A stretch of DNA of 64,000 bases from UBA2589 sp965223235 (lineage in GTDB: Bacteria; Gemmatimonadota; Gemmatimonadetes; Longimicrobiales; Gaopeijiaceae): positions 434,001 to 498,000 of the forward strand of contig CBDCVV010000022.1 of assembly GCA_965223235.1 (NCBI GenBank), given 5' to 3'. The notes beneath the pieces were generated by a model, which was not told the DNA's origin, searched no databases, and was given only the letters and a program-made list of their open reading frames with translations. Position numbers and translations under genes: made by a program. This document shows positions 9,034 through 17,591 of this stretch, piece after piece; the stretch's first letter is position 1; the number at the start of each line of letters is the position of its first letter.

Positions 9034-12000
9034 TCTCTTCCCCCTCGGATAGAGTGTTCACTTTCGTGGGCTTCGTGGCCTCTTCGCAGAGAACGATCAA
9101 GGCCCCATCTCCAACCTCTCGCGCGATCGATAGCGCGTCAGCATCAAGGGCCGCCGCCATAGATCCGGCACCGTCCAGCCGATGGAGATCGGCGAGTCGG
9201 TGGAGCGCCCATCCTTCCCCCACCCGATCACCACACGCTCGGCGTAACTCGAGACACTTCGTGTACTCGTGTCCCGCCCGTTCCCGGTCCTTTGCACCGG
9301 AGAAGAGCGCCCCCAGCGCAGAATGGGAGTCCGCCTGACCGGTGAGCGAGCCCGCGGCACGGTTCACCTCTAGCGCTCGCACAAGCAGATCCTCAGCCTC
9401 CGAAGCCTCGCCTGCCTTCGACAACACAACTCCCCATCCGTTCAGGATGATCCCGAGCTGGCGCTTCTCGTCCGTCCCGGACAGGCCGCGGGCCGCCGCC
9501 TCGAAGTGCTCGCACGCCAACTCGAGATCGCCGGCCCGCCATGCCGCTAAGGCCAAGCTGTTTCGAACCCGGGCCTCGGGGCGAGGATCCTCCACTCGAC
9601 GAGCGAGGTCAATGGCCTGTTCCAAGAGTTCTCGGCGGCGCCGGGATTCCGGACGGTGAAGTCGAGCCTCCCGCTCGGTCGCGGCCGCAGCCTCGTCCCA
9701 GTCCTCGAGCTCCTCTCGGATCCGCCTCACCCGATCCCAAGCCGGTATGGCTTCGTCGTCGCCCAACGACTCTAGCGCCTCCGCGTACCGCTCCGACACT
9801 TCAGGAAGGGCTCCCAAAGATGCATCGGCCTCGAGGATCTCGACGGCCTCTCGATACATCCCGAGGGCGTCGACCACGCGACCGAGCCCCGCGAGCAAGT
9901 CGGCATGGATTAGTAAGGCTCGCGCCGTGTGACTTGCCCCACCGCGTCGAGCGAGCTCGACGGCGTACTCGTATGTGGCAAGGCCGTCTTCCAGGCGGCC
10001 GAGCTCTACCTGTACCGCCGCAACGGCCACGAGATGCATCGACTTTCTCACTGGCGCTAGTTCCGTCAGCCCGACTTCATCGTGCCTCTGCCCCGCGACT
10101 TCGAAGGCCTCGAGCGCCTCCTCCCGCCGACCCTGCAGTCGACGCACTTCGCCCATGAAGTGGGCTACCATCCCGGCTTCGAGGGAAGAAGTACGGCCCT
10201 CCCAAACGCGGAGTTCCTCGGCGACCTCGAGCGCTGCGTCGACGTCGCCCCGCCAACGGTGCACCATCCCGAGTGCGTATAGGTCGCGGAGCACTACATC
10301 CGGCGACTCGCGGTCTCGGGAGTACTCCAATACCTGAAGAATCGGCTCCACCGCCTCGTCGTGGCGCCCAGACCGGCGAAGCCATGTGGCCATCGCCCGT
10401 AGGGCATGGGCTCGCTCTTCGTACGCCCCACACGCCTCGGCCACTTCGGTCAACTCGGCGAGCGCCGCCTCGGTCTCCACCGGCATACTCGACTGGGTCA
10501 GGATCCCGATCCGACGCGCGAGGACCGCCGCACGCGCCCGGGAGGGCTCGTGTGACACAAGCGACTCCAGGCGTCGAATCACCTCGTCCTGTTCGGAGCG
10601 TCGACCGAGCCGTTCAAGGTAGGTTTCTCGGGCCAGTAGCAGATCAACCAAGAGCGTCTTATCCGAGTCATCCTTACCCTCTCTTCGGCCGAGCCACTCC
10701 TCAACCTTCTCGAGCAGCGAGACGGCTTCACTCCAACGCCAGAGTCTCCCTGCCTTTGCGGCAGCCGCCATCCCGTACTCGACAGCCCGTTGCCAGTCGC
10801 GCGCTTCGGCGAAGTGCCGGGTGAGATCCTCAAGCCACTCATCCAATTCCGCACCGACCAGCTCCTCAATAGCCTCGCCGACCAAAGCATGGCGCTCTCG
10901 TCGCTGGCGCTCCAGAAGACTCGAGTACGCTACATCGAGTGTGAGGGCATGTTTGAATCGGTAGCGTGGCTCGGGGATCACGGCAGTCGGCTGAACGAGC
11001 CCACTCGAACGGAGCACCCGAAGCACGCCCTCGAGACGCGATGGCGATGGGACGACGCGCGAGAGCAGCGAGAGGCCAAACTCACGCCCGATCACCGACG
11101 CGCTCCGGAGCACCTCGCGGGACTCGGGGTCCAAGCGGTCCAGACGTGTCTTCAAGACGGCCTGCACAGTCGCAGGAACCGTAACCGAGTCCGGATCGCC
11201 CGCGAAACTCGCCACACCCCCGTCGATGTTGAGGCTCTCGTTCTCCACGAGGTGCTCGCAAAGCTCCTCGATGAAGAACGGATTGCCGCCGGTTCTCGCC
11301 TCAATGTGTTCGAGTAGTCGCTCGTCGAGCTTCACTCGGCCGAGCGCTACTCGAGCGAGCGACTCGGTTCCCGAGACATCGAGGGGGCGCAGATCGATCC
11401 GGGCATGCTCGTGGCCACCTTCGTGCCCGACAGTCACCGGGCTTCTCGAGGTGACAACCACCAAGACCGGATGGGTGGGAACCATCGCAGCGAGCTGCTC
11501 CAAGACCACCATCGATCCGTCGTCGGCCCAGTGCCAATCCTCGAGCATCAGAACCACGAGCTGACCACGAGAGCCGAGCGTGAAGAGAGCGGAGAGCACC
11601 TCGACCGCCGCCGCTGCCTTCTCCTCGGCCGAAAAGGCGCCGAGTACCCGGTCCTGCCCGTCGGGAGCGATCAGGTGCGCCAACACCGGAGCATATGCCT
11701 CGAGATGCGGATCGAGCGATTTCGCCCGCGCGGCGAAGTCGACTCCTTCCACTGGAGCTTGGCGTCCGATTCCGAGAGCGGTACGCGCGCACTCGATGAA
11801 AGGAGCGTACGGTGCGAGTCGACCATGTGAGCGGCAGCGACCTTGGAGGTATCGCACGCCCTCCTCAGCCAAGGCAGCTCTGAACTCGTGCAGGACTCGA
11901 CTCTTCCCCACCCCGGCGTCACCGACGATCGACAGCACGGTGCCGTGCCCCGCTCTCGCCCGGCCCAAAGCCTCGGCAAGCGTGCTCATCTCCCGTGCAC

Positions 12001-13765
12001 GCCCCACGAAGGGGGAGAGCCCACGAGACAGCGACGCATCCAAGCGACTGTCCACTTCAGACTCAGCGACCACAGCCAACGGCACAATGGAAGGTCGGTC
12101 GGCCGATATGGTCACAGGCGTCCGCTCCTCGGTGACCAGGAACGGCGCCACTCCTCGTGCGGAGCCAGGTGCAACGAGCACGTCGCCCGCGGCCCCCGAA
12201 GCAGCGACCAACGCGGTGTCGCGCACCACGGTTCCACCGATCCGATAGCGCCGGTGGGCGAGGTCGCTCCGACTCACGGGGACGACCTCACTCCCTACCC
12301 CGAAGCTGAGTCGGAAGCTCTCGTGCACCGTGCCAGGAGCGCCCAGCTTCTCGAGAAGCTCGCGCGCGGCTCGGACAGCGCGGAGCGCATCATCTTCATG
12401 CGCTACGGGAACGCCGAAGAGCGAGGCGAACCCATGCTCCGAAAATTCATGGACCGCGCCTCCGTACGCTTCGACGGTCTCCTCAATCCACGTTCGGAGA
12501 CGGGTCAGCTCCTCGCTCACGGCGGTCTCGCCGGTGGACTCTAAGACGTCGTCGAAGCCTCCGATGGTGCCCGCCAAGACAGTGACCAAGCGGCGCTCCC
12601 CACCGGTCGCCAAACGGGGTTTCATCGCCGCGACTGCCGGGCTGCTCGGGTCCTCGATCAAGTCTTCTAGATCGGTCAGAAGTCGGGCCGCGTCAGGGTA
12701 GCGGTGAGCCGCTTCCTTCTCGAGCATCCGTTCGACGACGCCAACTACGCCAGGCGAAAGTCCCGGGACTAGCTCATCGAGGCGTGGGGGTTCCATGCTC
12801 AGGATCGCGTGAATCACAGCTTGGTCGTTGCTCTTTTGAAATGGCCGGACTCCGGCCAGCATCTCATAGAGAACAACCCCGAGCGACCAGATGTCCGTAC
12901 GCGCATCCACGGGCTCGCCCCTCGTCTGCTCCGGGCTCATATACGCCACGGTGCCCATCAGCTCCCCGCTTCGCGTCAACTCACCGTCGCGAACCTTGGC
13001 TAGGCCGAAGTCGACGATCTTCACCGTGCCGTCACCGGCGAACATGATATTCGCGGGCTTGATATCTCGGTGAATCACTCCCTGCTCCGCGGCCCGGGCT
13101 AGTCCCCGACACACCTGCGCCGCGATCGCTAGCGCTTCATCCGCCGCCAACGCTCCTCGGCGAATCCTGCGACGAAGTGACTCCCCGTCGTAGTATGCCA
13201 TCGCCATGAAGAGGAGCCCGTCCTCGGTCTCGCCCACCTCGTGCACGGTACAGAGGTTCGGGTGATCCAGTGACGCTGCCGCCTGGGCTTCGATACGGAA
13301 ACGATTCTTGGCGTCGCGATCCGCCAAGAAGTGAGGCGAGAGAAATTTCAGCGCGACAATTCGGTCGAGTCGTATGTCTCGCGCCTTGTACAAGACCCCC
13401 ATTCCTCCGTCCCCAACCTTCTCGACCACCTCGTAGTGGTGCACCATCTGCCCCTCGAGTTCACCTACGCCGCGCCGAGGGGTGCCGAGAGCGAGCCGTT
13501 CGCCCAGCGATTCCAGCGGTCCTGTATTTTCGTGAGCGACAAGCAGTGAGTGTACTTCGGCTCGGACGACGTCGTCGGAGACCGAAGCATCATCGATAAA
13601 GGCCGATCGGGCGTCCGAGGGAAGCTCCAAAGCGGACTCGAAGAGACTCTGAACCTCCTCCCATCGCTCGGCCGCTTTCTCGGCGTCGTCCACCTGCAAG
13701 GGCTCCGAAGCAAAGCCCCCGAAGAGGCGCCGGACGGCTGCCGCGAGTCCCTTTGCGCTAGACAT
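9014..13765 (-). CDS. multidomain Ser/Thr protein kinase with degenerate cyclase domain, AAA-type ATPase and TPR repeats
   Basis: 1583 residues. Residues 30-100 are a helical leader found in sigma-linked kinases (ERWEEVQSLFESAL). The Hanks-type kinase domain spans ~110-370: GDGGMG loop 118-123, Lys140, HRDIKPAN with Asp234, DFG at 252. Residues ~388-550 look like a class III nucleotide cyclase domain, but the first metal motif reads VTVLAGTIGGF and the second SEHGFASLFG, so both expected metal Asp residues are absent. An AAA/STAND-like ATPase follows (SPFVGRARE at 585, Walker A GDAGVGKS 615-622, Walker B LVVLMLEDWHWADD 736-749), then ~550 residues of TPR-like helical repeats. No membrane segment. 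It probably phosphorylates or tethers its partner in response to a bound signal. It overlaps the preceding ECF sigma gene by 8 bases, which suggests they act as a pair. Confidence 0.88.
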   Translation of the reverse strand: MSSAKGLAAAVRRLFGGFASEPLQVDDAEKAAERWEEVQSLFESALELPSDARSAFIDDASVSDDVVRAEVHSLLVAHENTGPLESLGERLALGTPRRGVGELEGQMVHHYEVVEKVGDGGMGVLYKARDIRLDRIVALKFLSPHFLADRDAKNRFRIEAQAAASLDHPNLCTVHEVGETEDGLLFMAMAYYDGESLRRRIRRGALAADEALAIAAQVCRGLARAAEQGVIHRDIKPANIMFAGDGTVKIVDFGLAKVRDGELTRSGELMGTVAYMSPEQTRGEPVDARTDIWSLGVVLYEMLAGVRPFQKSNDQAVIHAILSMEPPRLDELVPGLSPGVVGVVERMLEKEAAHRYPDAARLLTDLEDLIEDPSSPAVAAMKPRLATGGERRLVTVLAGTIGGFDDVLESTGETAVSEELTRLRTWIEETVEAYGGAVHEFSEHGFASLFGVPVAHEDDALRAVRAARELLEKLGAPGTVHESFRLSFGVGSEVVPVSRSDLAHRRYRIGGTVVRDTALVAASGAAGDVLVAPGSARGVAPFLVTEERTPVTISADRPSIVPLAVVAESEVDSRLDASLSRGLSPFVGRAREMSTLAEALGRARAGHGTVLSIVGDAGVGKSRVLHEFRAALAEEGVRYLQGRCRSHGRLAPYAPFIECARTALGIGRQAPVEGVDFAARAKSLDPHLEAYAPVLAHLIAPDGQDRVLGAFSAEEKAAAAVEVLSALFTLGSRGQLVVLMLEDWHWADDGSMVVLEQLAAMVPTHPVLVVVTSRSPVTVGHEGGHEHARIDLRPLDVSGTESLARVALGRVKLDERLLEHIEARTGGNPFFIEELCEHLVENESLNIDGGVASFAGDPDSVTVPATVQAVLKTRLDRLDPESREVLRSASVIGREFGLSLLSRVVPSPSRLEGVLRVLRSSGLVQPTAVIPEPRYRFKHALTLDVAYSSLLERQRRERHALVGEAIEELVGAELDEWLEDLTRHFAEARDWQRAVEYGMAAAAKAGRLWRWSEAVSLLEKVEEWLGRREGKDDSDKTLLVDLLLARETYLERLGRRSEQDEVIRRLESLVSHEPSRARAAVLARRIGILTQSSMPVETEAALAELTEVAEACGAYEERAHALRAMATWLRRSGRHDEAVEPILQVLEYSRDRESPDVVLRDLYALGMVHRWRGDVDAALEVAEELRVWEGRTSSLEAGMVAHFMGEVRRLQGRREEALEAFEVAGQRHDEVGLTELAPVRKSMHLVAVAAVQVELGRLEDGLATYEYAVELARRGGASHTARALLIHADLLAGLGRVVDALGMYREAVEILEADASLGALPEVSERYAEALESLGDDEAIPAWDRVRRIREELEDWDEAAAATEREARLHRPESRRRRELLEQAIDLARRVEDPRPEARVRNSLALAAWRAGDLELACEHFEAAARGLSGTDEKRQLGIILNGWGVVLSKAGEASEAEDLLVRALEVNRAAGSLTGQADSHSALGALFSGAKDRERAGHEYTKCLELRRACGDRVGEGWALHRLADLHRLDGAGSMAAALDADALSIAREVGDGALIVLCEEATKPTKVNTLSEGEENAAVHH

Positions 13766-14334
13766 CCGACAACTCTCTGTGCAGCCAGGCGCGCGCTATC
13801 GTCCAATCTCTCTTGACCGTCGCCTTCGAGACGTCGAGCGCTACCGCGATTTCCTCGATGTTCATCGCGCCAAAAAAACGGCACTCGACAACACGGACTT
13901 GTCGCGGCTGCAACGCCTCCAGCCGCTCGAGCGCCTGGTTCAACGCCAGCAAAGAGTCGAGATCCCGATCTTCGAACGGGGCATTCTCCCGAAGGGGCAC
14001 GCGCCTCCATTCCCCTCCTCTCTTGGCCGCGCCACGGGCGACCGCATGGTTCACAAGGACGCGCCTCATAGCTTGTGACGCGATCGCGAAGAAGTGGGCG
14101 CGATTCTTCCAATCGATCCTATCGAGGCGCTCGATCTTGAGGTACGCCTCGTGTACGATCGCGGTCGCGTTGAGCGAGTGGCCCTGGATTCTCACGAGCG
14201 AGGTGATTACGCGCGATGGCCTTGAGCTGCCCGTACACCTTCGGAAGCAGCTCATCGAGCGCATCACGGTCGCCGTCCGCGATTTGCGCCAATAACTCGG
14301 TTACTTCACCCGCTTCTTCCAATCGCGTCTCCAT
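13758..14334 (-). pseudogene. ECF RNA polymerase sigma factor, frameshifted
   Basis: Two overlapping frames make one ECF sigma factor of the acidobacterial/gemmatimonad type that is paired with kinases. The first frame, from ATG 14334, gives METRLEEAGEVTELLAQIADG then AIARNHLARENPG (sigma2 start); the second gives GHSLNATAIVHEAYLKIERLD, RVLVNHAVARGAAKRGGEW, and the sigma4 helix-turn-helix VECRFFGAMNIEEIAVALDV. The switch lies at the GGG run (plus-strand CCC, 14182-14184): one G too many separates NPG from HSL. Removing it gives an uninterrupted protein of ~191 residues. It could be a true inactivation, a sequencing or assembly error in a homopolymer, or phase variation. It overlaps the start of the kinase gene by 8 bases. 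Confidence 0.75.
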
Positions 14335-14413
14335 CGACGATGCGAGAGTAGGTCACTCTCCCTTCGCTGAAGCAGAATACGATGTGAAAAGGGCTCACGC
14401 TCGCGAACGACGG

Positions 14414-17062
14414 CTAGCTGGCGCGGATGCTCTCCATCGGATCGGCCCGGGTGGCGACCCACGCAGGGACCACGCAGGCGACCAGAGCTGTCAGAACGAG
14501 CACACCCGTGACGGCCGCGAACGTCGGGAGGTGCAGCGGCTCAATCCCGTACAGCAGAGACCGAAGAAACCGCGAGACCCCGACGGCGGCCAGTAGGCCC
14601 CCCACAAGTCCCAAGACCACGGGCCGCATACCCTGGCCAACCACACCGGCCGCGACTCGTCCGGCCGAGGCCCCGAGCGCCAAGCGCAACCCCGTTTCGT
14701 GCATGCTCGTGCGCACGAGGTACGCGAGGACTCCGTAAACCCCGATGGCGGCTAGTGTCAGCGCCAGGAGAGCGAATGCAGCCAGCAAGCCAGTGAAGAA
14801 GCGGGGGCGGGCGAGCTCACCACCGGCCAAATCGTCCAAGAGAACGAGGTCGGAGATGGCTTGATCGGGGTCGACCTCACCCACGATTCGACGCAGCACA
14901 GCCGTCAAAGCGAGTGGGTCGGATGCCGCATGAACGACGTACGACATTTGGATCCTGGGCACCTGGTCGTTTCGAACGTAGGCCGCTGGGTTGGCTCTCT
15001 CGGCTAGCCCGCTGTGACGGACGTTCGAGACCACACCGACGATCTCGGCCTCGGGCGCCGACGTGCCACTCCCCACTGCGAAGCGACGCCCGATGGGATC
15101 CTCACCGTTGAAGAAATCCCTCTGGAAGGCTTCGTTCACCACCATGACCGTGGGGTCATCGGGGCCATCCGTTCGTGCGATGCCCCGCCCTCTCAGAAGC
15201 CGGACCCCGAGCGCGTCGAACAGCCCTTCGGATACCTGGAACAGCCGGGCGTACCCCTGTTCGTCTGGGGCAGGCTCGTAGATGCCTTCGACCCTCACCG
15301 GAAGCGCTTCTCCGTCCCCTCGGTAGGGCAGGTATCGAATGGCTCCGGCCGCCAGGACCCCTGGCTCGGCTTCGATTCGATCGAGGATCTCGTGGTAGAT
15401 CCCCATCCATGCGCTTCGCTCGGGGTGCTTCTGGTCCGCGATCGTCAACGTCATCGCGATTCTTCCATCCGTCGAGAAGCCCGGGTCCACACGGGTCAAC
15501 TCCAGCAAGCTGCGGCCGAGGAGGCCAGCCCCCGTGAGGATCAGAACTGCAAGCGCGACCTCGGCACCGACCAACAGGCGGCGTAGCCGGACTCCTCGAC
15601 GCCCACCGTGGCGACCCGCCCTCAGCACTCCCGCGGGGGCCACATCCGCCCCTCGCACCGCCGGCAGGGCGCCAGCGACGACCGATACCAAGAGGGTGAT
15701 CGAGATACCGGTGAGTAGCACACTCGTATCGACAGAGATCTCGCTTCCCCGAGGGAGTAGGGTACCTGCCAATCCAGAAAGGAGGCGGGTCGTCCCCCAA
15801 GCGAGCGCTATTCCGAGCGCACCGCCGATCACACCTAGCAAGGCACTTTCGGTTAGGAGCTGCCGCACGATCCTCTCTGCCGGCGCGCCAAGGCTCCGCC
15901 TAACCGCCACCTCCCGCATACGTGATGTACCACGCGCGAGAAGGAGATTGGCCACATTCGAAACCGCTAAGAGTAGGATGAGTCCGACCGCAGCAAGCGC
16001 GACCCACAACGACCGACGGACATCGCCCACGAGCCACGCGCGCAGCGGAGTTACCGAGGCGCTCGTGACACCGGCGTTCGAGTCGGGATACGTGTCCGCC
16101 AGCGTACTCGCGACGCCTCCGAGTTCTTGCTCGGCCGAGTTGCTCGTAGCGCCAGGGGCGAGTCGTCCAAAAGCCTGTAGGAAGCGCACCGGGCGAAGCG
16201 ACAGCGGGATGTCGTCTTCTGGAATCGCCGTGAGGGGCACCCAGACGTCGACCGACTGATCAACCGGGAAGGTGAACGCCTCGGGCATGACGCCGACGAT
16301 CTCGAACGTGCGGTAGTCGAGTTCAAGCGTGGTGCCAACGACAGCGGGATCCGCGCCGAAGTAGCGCTGCCAGAGGCCGTGTGACAATACCGCCGTTAGG
16401 CGCATCTCTGCAGTGTCGTCGTGGCTCAGCGCCCGCCCGAGCAGAGGAGGCACGGCGAGTGCCTCGAAAAAGTCGCCGGCTACCCATGTGGTAGACAGCT
16501 CGAGCGGCCCATCCGGACTGAGCACGACGTAGTCGCCTGGCAACGACGAGTACGTGGCCACGGCTTGGAGCGCAGTGGAACGCTCCCTCCAATCGAGAAA
16601 GTCGGGGTAAGACATCGACGCCCGTTCGACTCCGCGCGTGGGTGACGCCGGCCAGACGCGGACAAGTCGTTCGGAGTCCGGATATGGCAGCGGTTCGAGG
16701 AGCACCGCGTCCACCGCCGCGAATAGGGAGACCGATGCTCCGATCCCGAGGCAAAGAACGGCCAACGTGCTGAGTGTGAACACAGGGCTGCGAGCTAGGC
16801 TACGAACCCCGTAGCGTAGATCCATCAGGAGGTCTTCCAACAGCCTCCCTCCACGGGCCTCACGCACACGCTCTTTCGTCGCCTCGACACCGCCAAAGCG
16901 CCGAAGTGCCTCTCGCCGGGCCTCACTCGGAGAGAGGCCCCTGCGAACCAAATCCTCCGTCTCCATCTCGACGTGGGATAGGAGCTCCGCATCGAGCTCC
17001 ATCTCGACCTCGTCTTTTCGGGCCAAGACCCGCGCGCGCCGCTTCAGTCGATTCCAAGTCAC
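14414..17062 (-). CDS. ADOP-type ABC permease (MacB/FtsX fold)
   Basis: 882 residues. The N-terminal prefix ELDAELLSHVEMETEDLVRRG then SPSEARREALRRFGG is the cytoplasmic helical domain of acidobacterial duplicated orphan permeases. A first membrane helix follows (VFTLSTLAVLCLGIGASVSLFAAV, ~95-118), then a periplasmic MacB-like core, three helices (~350-480), a second periplasmic core, and three C-terminal helices (~760-880). This is two FtsX permease halves in one chain. No ATPase gene is adjacent, as usual for this group, so the energy source and cargo are unknown. GTG start at 17062 is preceded by GGGAGG with good spacing. A PadR gene sits 30 bases upstream in the same transcript. Confidence 0.88.
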   Translation of the reverse strand: MTWNRLKRRARVLARKDEVEMELDAELLSHVEMETEDLVRRGLSPSEARREALRRFGGVEATKERVREARGGRLLEDLLMDLRYGVRSLARSPVFTLSTLAVLCLGIGASVSLFAAVDAVLLEPLPYPDSERLVRVWPASPTRGVERASMSYPDFLDWRERSTALQAVATYSSLPGDYVVLSPDGPLELSTTWVAGDFFEALAVPPLLGRALSHDDTAEMRLTAVLSHGLWQRYFGADPAVVGTTLELDYRTFEIVGVMPEAFTFPVDQSVDVWVPLTAIPEDDIPLSLRPVRFLQAFGRLAPGATSNSAEQELGGVASTLADTYPDSNAGVTSASVTPLRAWLVGDVRRSLWVALAAVGLILLLAVSNVANLLLARGTSRMREVAVRRSLGAPAERIVRQLLTESALLGVIGGALGIALAWGTTRLLSGLAGTLLPRGSEISVDTSVLLTGISITLLVSVVAGALPAVRGADVAPAGVLRAGRHGGRRGVRLRRLLVGAEVALAVLILTGAGLLGRSLLELTRVDPGFSTDGRIAMTLTIADQKHPERSAWMGIYHEILDRIEAEPGVLAAGAIRYLPYRGDGEALPVRVEGIYEPAPDEQGYARLFQVSEGLFDALGVRLLRGRGIARTDGPDDPTVMVVNEAFQRDFFNGEDPIGRRFAVGSGTSAPEAEIVGVVSNVRHSGLAERANPAAYVRNDQVPRIQMSYVVHAASDPLALTAVLRRIVGEVDPDQAISDLVLLDDLAGGELARPRFFTGLLAAFALLALTLAAIGVYGVLAYLVRTSMHETGLRLALGASAGRVAAGVVGQGMRPVVLGLVGGLLAAVGVSRFLRSLLYGIEPLHLPTFAAVTGVLVLTALVACVVPAWVATRADPMESIRAS

Positions 17063-17092
17063 GATCCACCTCCCTCCCCCAACCCGGGTCCG

Positions 17093-17425
17093 CTAGCTCG
17101 ATTCCAGCACGTGTGCCACTGCTGCCGTGAAGACCGTCCACGTTTCCCGCTCCGTAACAAACTGCGCGCGACCCGATTGAGTGAGCGTGTAGAACTTTGC
17201 CCGGCGCCCTTCGTCCGAGACGCCCCATTCGGATGAGACGAGTCCCCGGTCTTCGAGACGATGCAACGCCGGGTAGAGAGAGCCCTGGTTCACCTCGAGC
17301 ACATCGCGAGACATCTGCCGGATTCGCTTGGAGATCCCCCATCCGTGGAGCGATCCCAGTGTCAGTGCCTTGAGCACGAGCAGGTCGAGCGTTCCCTGCA
17401 CCAGGTCGGCCTTGGACTTCTTCAT
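17093..17425 (-). CDS. PadR-family transcriptional regulator (1)
   Basis: 110 residues. MKKSKADLVQGTLDLLVLKAL, LHGWGISKRIRQMSR, VNQGSLYPALHRLEDRGLV and GRRAKFYTLTQSG are the PadR winged-helix hallmarks. PadR proteins are dimeric repressors that act on nearby membrane genes. The ATG at 17423-17425 is chosen because the protein homology starts there; the longer frame to 17968 would overlap the divergent lipoprotein gene and has no relation to PadR. It is cotranscribed with the ADOP permease and has a 9-base inverted repeat just upstream of it, probably its own operator. Confidence 0.85.
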   Translation of the reverse strand: MKKSKADLVQGTLDLLVLKALTLGSLHGWGISKRIRQMSRDVLEVNQGSLYPALHRLEDRGLVSSEWGVSDEGRRAKFYTLTQSGRAQFVTERETWTVFTAAVAHVLESS

Positions 17426-17450
17426 TACCCCGGCTCCGCAACGGTCATAC

Positions 17451-17480
17451 TGTAGAATGACAATACCTTGCCATTCTACA
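17451..17480. promoter_or_regulatory. inverted repeat upstream of PadR, likely autoregulatory operator
   Basis: TGTAGAATG (17451-17459) and CATTCTACA (17472-17480) are perfect inverted arms with a 12-base spacer and a 21-base centre-to-centre distance, i.e. two helical turns. This matches a site for a dimeric winged-helix protein. It lies 26 bases upstream of the PadR start, in the gap that separates PadR from the divergent beta-helix lipoprotein gene. Binding by PadR is an inference. Confidence 0.55.
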
Positions 17481-17591
17481 ACAAGCAAGGTGACATCGAG
17501 CGTGGCGTGATTCCGACCGCTTTTGCGATCAAGAAGGTGAGGGCTGCAGAAAGCCCCGCACCGGGACAACCCACAAGATGAGCTCCGCCCC

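Noticed and set aside
13758..14267. Sigma factor starting at 14267 as an intact 169-aa protein
   Set aside because: Its first ~30 residues are not sigma-like, while the other frame supplies the missing sigma2 start, so a frameshift is the better reading.
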